Counted from the stretch's first letter, positions 1 through 6,217 are shown. The stretch is DNA of 6,248 nt from an uncultured Parafilimonas sp. (GCA_937892395.1 CALAGJ010000083.1:1-6248), one strand, 5' to 3'. A program made the numbers and translations. The notes: generated from the letters alone by a model not told the origin.

Positions 1-27
1 AATAGAAGATAAAAGCGAAGATCACGG

Positions 28-83
28 TTTCGTTCTCCCTACACTGTGTAGGGATCATTACTCGGCCGTGGGCCGCAACGAAA
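28..83. repeat. Y-shaped (three-way) inverted-repeat element
   Basis: Three nested complementary segments can be read directly. An outer stem pairs TTTCGTT (28-34) with AACGAAA (77-83). Inside it are a near-perfect palindrome CCCTACAC-T-GTGTAGGG (37-53), which as a real hairpin would have a 7-bp stem and 3-nt loop, and a short GC stem CGGCC-GTG-GGCCG (63-75). Together they could fold into a three-way junction in single-stranded DNA or RNA. The element is richer in G+C than its surroundings and begins 29 bp beyond the stop codon of the 346-aa gene. It has no trailing U-tract on the minus strand, so it does not look like a simple terminator. It could be a REP-like repeat or the structured end of a gene cassette. 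Confidence 0.6.
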
Positions 84-92
84 GCTTAGTTA

Positions 93-106
93 TTATGTGC
101 TGTTTT
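93..106 (+). repeat. Left copy of 14-bp inverted repeat flanking the 346-aa gene
   Basis: The sequence TTATGTGCTGTTTT matches the reverse complement of positions 1173-1186 (TTATGTGCTATTTT) at 13 of 14 positions, and the nine bases TTATGTGCT are identical. The two copies point inward and enclose exactly one gene. This copy lies only 5 bp from the gene's stop codon. The arrangement suggests the ends of a cassette, but a 14-bp match in AT-rich DNA is modest evidence by itself. Confidence 0.5.
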
Positions 107-111
107 TATTG

Positions 112-1152
112 TCATTCGTCAATTGGTTTTGGCATATCATCATAAGGATATTCATAACCATAGTCATCTTCCCATTCTTTTTTCACAATGTCGCCATAAA
201 TTACCTGACGAACTTCATAATCTTTTGTGTCCATTGTCCCAACAAAAATTCTTTGATGTTCTGGAACTGCTTCATATGCATCTTTTAATTCATCTCTCAA
301 TTTTTTTGTCGGATTTCGTTTGTATTCCTCAAATATTCTTGCACATTTTGCGATACTATTTTCTCTGCCGTTTAATTCATTGAACTTGTCAATTAGCTCG
401 CTCATTTTGAATTTAATATCAACACCACTTCCTGAAACAACATTAAAAGAGCCTAAATTCAAAATTGTAACAGTTTCTCCAATTTTCAAATCTGTTGTTA
501 GTGTTCCGTTTTTAGTTAGGTTATCTAAATCTTCAAATTTGTAAATTTTCTTTTTTGGTAAATTAGTTATCTCAATGTTCCCACTCTTGTAAATAGATAA
601 TTCTGCTAAATAAGTTTTATTGTCGTCATTTCTGTAAAAGAAATGAAATTTCTCGCCATTAATTCTATTAGGGAAAAAAGAGTTCGGGTCGTCAAAATGA
701 TAAGGTTTAGGTGTCGGTATAAAATGTTTTGCAACATTTGCTTTACCTACCATTTTTGAATTATTGCCATTATAATTGTGTAAATTTTTAAGTGTTGGAT
801 TAAGTTTCTTCACTAATGAGTAAACATAATCATATAGAGTTTCTTTTGTGTGTTTCCATTCTCCTTGCTCAATTTTCCAATGTCCTAAACTAAAAATAGA
901 AATAGCTTCTCCGTCTGGAATTGATGTGACAACCCAACCTTTATTTAACTTGTCTTTGAACATAGATAAGTCAACCATTTCCCAACAGGAAATAAGTCCG
1001 TCACTATACACTTGCAAGTCAGTAAAATGATACTGCATATTGTGTATAATCCCATGAATAGAAAACTCTTCAAGAACTTCTGTCCGTGTTATCGTTGTCA
1101 AATCGGCTGGCTCTATCTTGTTAGATTTAAATATTTTGTCAAACAGTTTCAT
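112..1152 (-). CDS. Hypothetical protein with two internal repeats and a distinct C-terminal module
   Basis: I cannot assign a function. The 346-aa product has no signal peptide or membrane segment and should be cytosolic. Two stretches resemble each other: about 40-118 (core LQVYSDGLISCWEMVDLSMF) and about 169-261 (core LSIYKSGNIEITNL). Each has a short beta-strand-like segment, a charged F-x-D/E-L stretch, a G-E-x-[IV]-[ST]-I-x-x-[LF]-G motif and a helix ending in KLN or ELN, which suggests a duplicated domain. The C-terminal region (about 264-324) contains AYEAVPEHQR and VGTMDTKDYEVR. I recall similar wording at the ends of many uncharacterised bacterial proteins, but I could not check this. 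The last 20 residues are rich in D, E and Y. The ATG at 1152 gives an MKLFDKIF start after an A-rich leader; no Shine-Dalgarno sequence is evident. The gene stands alone between inverted repeats, so it may be a mobile cassette gene. Confidence 0.85.
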   Translation of the reverse strand: MKLFDKIFKSNKIEPADLTTITRTEVLEEFSIHGIIHNMQYHFTDLQVYSDGLISCWEMVDLSMFKDKLNKGWVVTSIPDGEAISIFSLGHWKIEQGEWKHTKETLYDYVYSLVKKLNPTLKNLHNYNGNNSKMVGKANVAKHFIPTPKPYHFDDPNSFFPNRINGEKFHFFYRNDDNKTYLAELSIYKSGNIEITNLPKKKIYKFEDLDNLTKNGTLTTDLKIGETVTILNLGSFNVVSGSGVDIKFKMSELIDKFNELNGRENSIAKCARIFEEYKRNPTKKLRDELKDAYEAVPEHQRIFVGTMDTKDYEVRQVIYGDIVKKEWEDDYGYEYPYDDMPKPIDE

Positions 1153-1172
1153 TTGTTGAATGGTGTCGTTTT

Positions 1173-1186
1173 AAAATAGCACATAA
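1173..1186 (-). repeat. Right copy of 14-bp inverted repeat flanking the 346-aa gene
   Basis: On the minus strand this reads TTATGTGCTATTTT, the inverted partner of 93-106 with one mismatch. It lies 20 bp upstream of the start codon of the 346-aa gene, so the gene's leader (1153-1172) sits inside the repeat-bounded unit. Its outer edge overlaps the hairpin at 1185-1206. Confidence 0.5.
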
Positions 1187-1206
1187 CTTGTGAGCATACG
1201 CAAGTT
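1185..1206. repeat. Hairpin at the right edge of the putative cassette
   Basis: AACTTGTG (1185-1192) can pair with CGCAAGTT (1199-1206) to give an 8-bp stem with one G-T wobble and a six-base loop AGCATA. It overlaps the outer end of the inverted repeat and lies upstream of the 346-aa gene. No U-tract follows on either strand, so a terminator is unlikely. It may be the counterpart of the structured element beyond the other end of the gene. Confidence 0.4.
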
Positions 1207-1577
1207 TACAAATGAATGATATTTTTTAAAAAAAATTTCAATTATCCTTTTTATCAATTAATTAACTTGTTTTTTTATTGTGTAAAATAAATAGTTAGAT
1301 TGTGCATTATGGCAAGCATAAATTCCTATAAATGTGCCTCGTTCTGAAAATAGTTGACAGTTTTTTGTGATTAATCCTACGACAGGTTTACATGCTATGA
1401 AACGAAGAGAATGGTTTACAGGACTATGAAATTTTAATACAACTTTCCAATTACCCTAATTGAAAAAGGCTAATGACTTTTTTGGGATTCTGGTATCGCT
1501 TTTTTTTTCTTAGTGATAACAAAAATTTGAACCCGAATTAGACTAAAAAGGCATATAAAAATTGTTTCATAATGTAT
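1207..1577. other. Gene-free intergenic stretch
   Basis: I see no coding sequence of credible length on either strand in these roughly 370 bases, no tRNA and no convincing promoter. The stretch is very AT-rich. It contains a T6A8 tract at 1222-1235, a run of nine T at 1501-1509, a weak 5-bp hairpin (CAATT 1448-1452 with AATTG 1458-1462) and the short direct repeat listed separately. It separates the sulfatase operon terminator from the putative cassette and may be an insertion scar or decayed DNA. Confidence 0.5.
1385..1431. repeat. Short imperfect direct repeat
   Basis: GGTTTACATGCTATGAAA (1385-1402) recurs as GGTTTACAGGACTATGAAA (1413-1431), differing by a base change and a one-base gap. 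The copies start 28 bp apart. It lies in the gene-free stretch and has no known role. It could be a protein-binding site pair or a slippage remnant. Confidence 0.35.
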
Positions 1578-1610
1578 AAAAAAGGCCACCTGTTATGAAG
1601 GTAGCCTTTT
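1578..1610 (-). terminator. Rho-independent terminator of the sulfatase operon
   Basis: On the minus strand AAAAGGC-T-ACCT, a seven-base loop and AGGT-G-GCCTTTT form an 11-bp stem with one internal mismatch (C1587 against A1603). It is followed by a continuous run of six T (complement of 1578-1583). The hairpin begins about 20 nt past the stop codon of the 451-aa gene. Position, stem and U-tract together are typical of intrinsic termination. Confidence 0.85.
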
Positions 1611-1630
1611 ATAAAATGTTTGATTAGATT

Positions 1631-2986
1631 TTAATTATGCAGGAGTAGTAACTGATTGATGAAGGCAGTTCTTATTGCTTTTTCTTTTGCTGTCATCTGC
1701 TCAAAAGGAATGTTATTTAATTCATATATATCCCGCTTTATATTGTAGAATCTGCCATAGGCTGGTGGTTCATCATACAATTTATACGTCTCATTATTAA
1801 TAAAACGAACCACTGGTGTTGGATCATCAGGCTCATTATCCCAATGGCAAAAAACCCAGCTTCTGTCCGTGCCAGGTACACCTATCATATTGTCATAAAA
1901 GCTAACGCCATCTAGAGTGCCATAATTCGTGGGTACAGGAATTCCAGCTACATCAGCCAGTGTTGGCAATATATCAGTATAATCAATAAGTGCCGGAGAA
2001 ATTTTATGACTAATAGTGCCAGGCCAATAAGCAAAACAAGGGCTTTGTGTACCTGCACGATTCGTTTCTGTTTTATTTCCAACAACAGTCTGACCTCTAA
2101 ATTGAGAGATTACCTTCTCCATTGTGGAGTTGTCGTTTACAAAAAGTATTAATGTTTTCCTTGTTAGATTCAATGAATCTAATTTATTCATAAACCTACC
2201 TACCATTTTATCAAGATAAGATACATTGCTTGCAAAATAACTGGTATCATTTCTGTTTTTATCATCTGTATCAGGATTCCAACTTGCATAATCTGGATGA
2301 TCTGGAGATGGCACAAATGGTTGACCACAAACTAAACTGGCATAAGTAAGAAAGAAAGGGTTGTTTTTATTGGAGTCTATAAATTTGGAAGCATAATCAT
2401 AAAAAAGGTCCTCTGAATATAGTCCAGCGGTTGCTGCTTCGGGCATATAGTCGCCATTTTCATATAATTTAGGACTTTTATAACGACTCTTTTTTTGATA
2501 GTCAGAATTGTATGGTAGAAATATCCTATACTTTTCAAAACCAGCTTCCAATATACTTTCGCCCCCATTGTCCATTTGCCATTTACCAACAACACATGTT
2601 TTATATCCATTGTCTTGAAGCATATTGGCTATAGTACTCTCTTCGGGCAGTAACAAACCCCAACGAGGATAATTTCTAAAATTGTATTTGCCAGTATAAA
2701 TAGCTAACCTACTTGGAAAACCATCAGGATGATTGTAGGCTTGGCTAAAATGCATACCTCGTGATGCCAGTTTATCAATATTTGGGGTTTGATATGATTG
2801 GCCTCCTAAGCATGTTGGAATTTCATAACCAAAATCTTCTGCTACTATTAATATGATGTTTGGTTGTGTAGCTGCATTTGATTCATTTGTAGATTGATTT
2901 TGCAGCTCCTTATTTTTAATTTCTTTAGTACATGCGCTTATAGAAAAATACAAAAACGCAAGTACCCAATATTTAGAGTATTTCAT
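1631..2986 (-). CDS. Sulfatase-fold lipoprotein, probable pseudosulfatase
   Basis: The 451-aa product starts with a lipoprotein signal: hydrophobic residues 7-18 and lipobox I-S-A-C with C19 as the lipidated residue. A polar linker (about 20-41) precedes a sulfatase domain that fills the rest. Fold landmarks are present: ILIVAEDFGYE (45-55), TPNIDKLASRGMHF (67-80), PSRLAIYTG (91-99), GKWQ (134-137), NDN (284-286) and AYWPGTIS (319-326). Catalytic positions are altered. The Cys/Ser that becomes formylglycine is Gly89 (GFPSR for CxPSR), the first metal Asp is Glu50, the active-site His of the HxP segment is Gly221, and the usual E and R of the K..EGG.R.P stretch are R310 and Q314. D51, K135, D285, N286 and K305 remain. 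The reading frame is intact and of normal length, so this is not an ordinary broken gene. It lies 13 bp downstream of the other sulfatase gene and should be co-transcribed with it. Sulfate-ester hydrolysis is doubtful; glycan binding is a guess. Confidence 0.85.
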   Translation of the reverse strand: MKYSKYWVLAFLYFSISACTKEIKNKELQNQSTNESNAATQPNIILIVAEDFGYEIPTCLGGQSYQTPNIDKLASRGMHFSQAYNHPDGFPSRLAIYTGKYNFRNYPRWGLLLPEESTIANMLQDNGYKTCVVGKWQMDNGGESILEAGFEKYRIFLPYNSDYQKKSRYKSPKLYENGDYMPEAATAGLYSEDLFYDYASKFIDSNKNNPFFLTYASLVCGQPFVPSPDHPDYASWNPDTDDKNRNDTSYFASNVSYLDKMVGRFMNKLDSLNLTRKTLILFVNDNSTMEKVISQFRGQTVVGNKTETNRAGTQSPCFAYWPGTISHKISPALIDYTDILPTLADVAGIPVPTNYGTLDGVSFYDNMIGVPGTDRSWVFCHWDNEPDDPTPVVRFINNETYKLYDEPPAYGRFYNIKRDIYELNNIPFEQMTAKEKAIRTAFINQLLLLHN

Positions 2987-2999
2987 TTAACTAATTTTA

Positions 3000-5159
3000 T
3001 TATTCAATTATAAGTGATGTATGCATACCATTGATTGTTATTTGATAAATACCTGACTCTAAAATTGTATCAACTTGAATATTATTATCACCTTTTTGTA
3101 TGACACAAAGTTTTTTATACACTTCTATACCTGCAGCATTAATTATTCTGAGTACTGATTTTCCTGATTGTAGTGCATGCAGTGCAACTAAAAAGTGATT
3201 TTGAGCAGGGTTTGGCCTCACTGTCAAACCCAGGCTTGTTGTTTTTGCAAAATCGGATTCAAGCGTTTTTTTTGCGTCGCAAGAAGAGGTAACTTTTGTA
3301 GCATTTGATTCATTGCTGCAGCCATTTGGAGCGGTTATTTCTACTTTGTAATTTCCAACATTTGTTGCAGTATAAGTGCGCTGATTTGCATCGGGTATTA
3401 TGTTACCATTTATTTTCCATTTGTACGTATATCCCGCACCTGTATTTGTTCTTAGCTGTACAGACCCAGTGGTACAAATATCCAAGCTGCCCAATGCAGT
3501 AATAGTAGGAGTGGGCCTGTTTTCATCAATACCGTTTTTGCAATTATCATCTTTACCATTACAAGGTTTTTCCTTAGCACCAGGATTAACAAGTGCATCA
3601 TTGTCATTACAATCTCCTTTTAGCGTAGCATACCCGGTAGGTAAAAAATAACGTGAGATAGAATCAGCGATATTACCATATCCATCACCATCATTGTCTT
3701 TGTAGAAAACTGATTTTGTATAGGATGGAGGCTGATGTGCAGCCCAACCTTGATTAAATAATAACCTCATTTTATTTAAACTGTCAAGAGCTTCAGGATG
3801 ATTTACAGCAAGGTTTGTGTATTCAAATGGATCTAAGATTCTATCATATAATTCTTCGCCACCTTCTTGCCAATTATTATAATGATAGCGATCAGTATAT
3901 ACAGCTCTGCCCATTACTGTATCATTAACAGCCTTGTTTTCTTTTGATATTTGCAGATGTGCTGCTGATTTCCAAGTTATGTTCGTTTTCTCTAGTAGCG
4001 GTACTAAACTATTTCCTTCTCTTGTTATAGTGTCTCTAACACCTGTTAACTCTGTAAGTGTGGGAAATACATCTACCAACTCTACCAATTCATTTGAAAT
4101 ATTTCCACCAGCATATCCAGGTGCCGCTATAATAAGTGGCACTTGTAAAGTTTCATTAAATAAAGTCATTTTTAAATAGTTTCCTTCATGTTCTCCAAGG
4201 TTTAAACCATGATCTGAGAAAAAAACAACAATGGTGCTGTCCCAAAGATTGAGGCTATCTAATTGATCCAAGACTCTGCCCAGTTGATAATCCACTTCTA
4301 ATATTTCAGCATAGTAGGCATGTCTTAAATCACGCTGCCAATCTTCGGTATAACTTAGTAGTGGGCTTTTCCAAGCTAATTTTGGAATATCATCCTTATC
4401 ACCAATAGGTGTGACAGGTAAAGGAATATTTCCAGAGCCATTACCAATAATATCAGTTAAGGTACCATCCTTATCAACTGGTAATAATTTCGGATTTGCA
4501 GGATCGCCAATCATATTCCATGTTTCTAAACTAGGCACAAATGCATTGTGCGTGGATAGGCCTAAATTATAAAAATATGGATATGATATCGGATGCTTCA
4601 AAGCGTTATTTACACCAGAGACATATATTCCACCTTCTCTTTCATCTAAAGGAGTTAATGAACTATCAATCCACCATGCGGGCTTAAAGCCAAGTCCGCC
4701 ATTTGTACCGTCTCGCTCTCTTGGTGCTACTGAATCCCATGTCAATTCTGCTTCATGCTCACAGATTGCTTTACCGAACTGTATGGTTCTGTAGCCACCA
4801 GCATCATGCATAAATTCGTTTAAAAAATCAAAATCTTGACCCAATGCTTCTTTTACTGGTCGATCGTTGTCAACTACTCCCGAGGCATCTGGCCTTTTGC
4901 CACTCAACATACTCGTTCTGCTTGGGCTACATAATGGAAACATCGTGTAGGCCCTTTTAAAAAACGTGCCATGTGATGCAAGCCTTGCAATGTTTGGGCA
5001 TTGAACCAATGAAAAATCATAAGCGTCAAACGTGGTACCCATATCATCTATACCTATATATACTATATTATATTTTTTTTGGGCAGATGCACTGTGCGCA
5101 ATGAAAATAAATAAGCAAAAAAACAGGCTTAATTTCTTAACAGTAGAGTTAATTTTCAT
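3000..5159 (-). CDS. Secreted iduronate-2-sulfatase-like sulfatase with MopE, Ig-like and T9SS tail
   Basis: The 719-aa product should hydrolyse sulfate esters outside the cell. Residues 1-26 are a Sec signal peptide (AHSASAQ cleavage region). The sulfatase domain (about 29-470) most resembles the iduronate-2-sulfatase group by eye. It has metal Asp38-Asp39 (GIDDM), CSPSRTSMLSGKRPD with Cys77 as the formylglycine residue and Arg81, Lys130 of GKxxxEH, His204, Asp316-His317 in FFSDHG, LGEHEG and Lys330. The second His of the usual HxPH segment is Phe207. Residues 485-546 carry DNDGDGYGN and DCNDND, followed by a Cys-Asp-rich stretch, as in MopE-type putative metal-binding segments. About 550-628 looks Ig/PKD-like, and 645-719 (VRPNPAQN...SGIYQITING) is a type A T9SS sorting domain. 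Export through the outer membrane by T9SS follows from family knowledge. The gene is first in an operon with the 451-aa sulfatase homologue. The ATG at 5159 is supported by the signal peptide. The substrate is unknown. Confidence 0.93.
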   Translation of the reverse strand: MKINSTVKKLSLFFCLFIFIAHSASAQKKYNIVYIGIDDMGTTFDAYDFSLVQCPNIARLASHGTFFKRAYTMFPLCSPSRTSMLSGKRPDASGVVDNDRPVKEALGQDFDFLNEFMHDAGGYRTIQFGKAICEHEAELTWDSVAPRERDGTNGGLGFKPAWWIDSSLTPLDEREGGIYVSGVNNALKHPISYPYFYNLGLSTHNAFVPSLETWNMIGDPANPKLLPVDKDGTLTDIIGNGSGNIPLPVTPIGDKDDIPKLAWKSPLLSYTEDWQRDLRHAYYAEILEVDYQLGRVLDQLDSLNLWDSTIVVFFSDHGLNLGEHEGNYLKMTLFNETLQVPLIIAAPGYAGGNISNELVELVDVFPTLTELTGVRDTITREGNSLVPLLEKTNITWKSAAHLQISKENKAVNDTVMGRAVYTDRYHYNNWQEGGEELYDRILDPFEYTNLAVNHPEALDSLNKMRLLFNQGWAAHQPPSYTKSVFYKDNDGDGYGNIADSISRYFLPTGYATLKGDCNDNDALVNPGAKEKPCNGKDDNCKNGIDENRPTPTITALGSLDICTTGSVQLRTNTGAGYTYKWKINGNIIPDANQRTYTATNVGNYKVEITAPNGCSNESNATKVTSSCDAKKTLESDFAKTTSLGLTVRPNPAQNHFLVALHALQSGKSVLRIINAAGIEVYKKLCVIQKGDNNIQVDTILESGIYQITINGMHTSLIIE
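3003..3227 (-). other. T9SS C-terminal sorting domain (part of the 719-aa sulfatase)
   Basis: This encodes residues 645-719. It has the hallmark N-P segment (VRPNPAQNHF), a central strand pattern VLRIINAAGIEVYKK and a terminal SGIYQITI followed by a short strand ending in SLIIE. These fit the Por-type secretion tail known from Bacteroidota, which directs cargo through the type IX system and is normally removed on export. Confidence 0.85.
3522..3707 (-). other. MopE-type putative metal-binding segment (part of the 719-aa sulfatase)
   Basis: This encodes residues 485-546. It has a Ca-type acidic loop DNDGDGYGN, then GDCNDND, VNPGAKE, PCNGKDDNC and NGIDE. The spacing of Asp, Asn and three Cys matches the short segment found in many secreted Bacteroidota and Myxococcota proteins and named after MopE. 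A calcium-binding or structural linker role between the sulfatase and Ig-like parts is likelier than copper binding, but this is inference. Confidence 0.75.
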
Positions 5160-5274
5160 AAATTTTATTTAAATGAAGTGCAATAATAGCAAATAATAGA
5201 GACATTTTTTATTGAAACACCCTAATCTTTCTACAAATATTTCAGCATTAGATTATTTTCAAATCTCAATGCAG

Positions 5275-5292
5275 TCACTTTCAAAAAAGTGA
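5275..5292. repeat. Hairpin in the gap between the DUF2752 gene and the sulfatase operon
   Basis: TCACTTT (5275-5281) and AAAGTGA (5286-5292) form a perfect 7-bp stem around a four-base loop. On the minus strand it starts 41 nt past the stop of the DUF2752 gene and about 115 nt before the sulfatase operon. No U-run follows on that strand, so it is at best a weak terminator; it could also be an operator or an mRNA-processing structure. The rest of the 174-bp gap (5160-5333) is AT-rich with no gene. A possible Bacteroidota-style promoter (TTTG at 5260-5263, ATTTG near 5234-5238, minus strand) is too poor a match to call. Confidence 0.35.
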
Positions 5293-5333
5293 AAGAACCA
5301 AATTTTATTAGTAGATAAGTAAAAATCAAAATT

Positions 5334-5804
5334 TTACTTCCAAATAGATGCTTCAATTATTTCTTTGAGGTTGTGGCTTTCTATGTACACTATAAGTCTT
5401 ATAAAATGATATACTGCCAATATTAGGCCCAGTGAATAGGCAATTTTCACACTGTATAGCCATTTTCTTAAAAAATTTTTTCCAGTTATTATTTCAGCAC
5501 ATAGTAAAACAATTATTGCAACACAAAACACTACCACAAATGGCCCCAACAAATGCTGCTCAATACTTTTTTTCCATTCGCCTTCATATAAATACATCAA
5601 AGATTTTGTAATACCACAACCCGGGCAGGGAAAACCTGTAAGCATTTTAAAGGGACATAGGGATTGCTTTTGTAGCATTTCATTGCCCGTATGCAAAGTA
5701 TGCAGATAGTAAGGAAATGCCAGTGTAATACTAGCACCAGCTATGCCAAGTAATTTGTTATAAGTTTGACTACTTATAGAGTTTGTTGATATCACCTTGT
5801 ACAA
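5334..5804 (-). CDS. DUF2752 family membrane protein
   Basis: The 156-aa product has three predicted membrane helices (about 16-34, 87-107 and 118-140). Between the first and second lies the DUF2752 signature: C50-P51, T56-G57, C60-P61-G62-C63-G64, then T66 and a following L..L..G-x-W segment. The four-residue spacing of Cys60 and Cys63 suggests a metal or redox site on one face of the membrane, but the family's function is not established. The ATG at 5804 is favoured because the next Met (residue 43) would remove the first helix. This start overlaps the upstream gene by 35 bp, which suggests translational coupling and a joint role. No Shine-Dalgarno sequence is needed or seen. Family assignment is strong; function is unknown. 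Confidence 0.88.
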   Translation of the reverse strand: MYKVISTNSISSQTYNKLLGIAGASITLAFPYYLHTLHTGNEMLQKQSLCPFKMLTGFPCPGCGITKSLMYLYEGEWKKSIEQHLLGPFVVVFCVAIIVLLCAEIITGKNFLRKWLYSVKIAYSLGLILAVYHFIRLIVYIESHNLKEIIEASIWK

Positions 5805-6147
5805 TCATTGCTGAAACCATTGGTACGAAGAATCCTAAGACCAACAGTAAAGTTCCTTGGTCTTTTTGAGGTTCACCTATACGTTTATAAATTTCCGGCA
5901 AACATTCTTTGCCAGCCAAATAATAAAAATAGAGATTCACTGGTAAGCAACAACCTGCAAAAATTGCAATTGGTTGGGAAATGACTTCACGATTGCTTAC
6001 GGCATTCATCACTTGCGCAGCTTTAATGTTCCAATATATTAGATAAAGCCCACATGTTATAAAGCCTAATACTAATACCATAAATGGGTCATTCTGAAAT
6101 ACAGGAATGGATTGTTGATCTGTGTTTTGATTTTCTATTTGATCCAT
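5770..6147 (-). CDS. Small three-helix membrane protein, DUF4234-like
   Basis: The 125-aa product has a polar Gln/Asn-rich N-terminus (1-19) followed by NDPFMVLVLGFITCGLYLIY. This hydrophobic segment with its TCGLYLIYW turn is typical of DUF4234-like proteins. Further membrane segments are at about 58-76 (with Cys66-Cys67) and 98-116, ending in a short charged tail (QGDINKLYK). There is no signal peptide; the first helix is the likely membrane anchor. The gene overlaps the DUF2752 gene by 35 bp. I recall DUF2752 proteins often sitting beside small TM2, CD225 or DUF4234 proteins in Bacteroidota, which would fit a two-protein membrane unit, but the role is unknown. The ATG at 6147 follows a run of nine A, with no Shine-Dalgarno sequence. 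The family label is less certain than the gene call. Confidence 0.8.
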   Translation of the reverse strand: MDQIENQNTDQQSIPVFQNDPFMVLVLGFITCGLYLIYWNIKAAQVMNAVSNREVISQPIAIFAGCCLPVNLYFYYLAGKECLPEIYKRIGEPQKDQGTLLLVLGFFVPMVSAMIVQGDINKLYK

Positions 6148-6217
6148 CGTAATTTTTTTTTGCTAAAATAAATGCTTTGCCGAAATAATAAAATTAGAAG
6201 TACTGATTTAATCACCC

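Noticed and set aside
28..83. Integron attC site
   Set aside because: No paired RYYYAAC/GTTRRRY boxes with the usual extrahelical bases could be placed, and no integrase gene is present.
97..544. Plus-strand open frames of 60-86 codons opposite the 346-aa gene
   Set aside because: They are antisense shadows rich in Ile, Phe, Leu and His, mutually overlapping, with no domain or signal.
1354..1382. TTGACA at 1354-1359 as a plus-strand promoter
   Set aside because: There is no -10-like or Bacteroidota -7 (TAnnTTTG) box at the right spacing, and no plus-strand gene follows.
1397..1429. Ten-codon plus-strand reading frame starting MKRREW
   Set aside because: Too short, no leader signal, and it overlaps the direct repeat; it is most likely chance.
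1500..1550. Minus-strand GGGTTCAAAT resembling a tRNA T-loop
   Set aside because: The following TTTTTG does not pair as a T-stem, and no acceptor, D or anticodon arms or CCA end can be laid out around it.
2377..2610. Minus-strand 77-codon frame inside the 451-aa sulfatase homologue
   Set aside because: It is an out-of-frame shadow of the sulfatase coding sequence with no recognisable features.
3305..4179. Plus-strand open frames opposite the 719-aa sulfatase
   Set aside because: They are antisense shadows of a gene with clear domains throughout; Ser/Leu/Phe-rich compositions are typical of such shadows.
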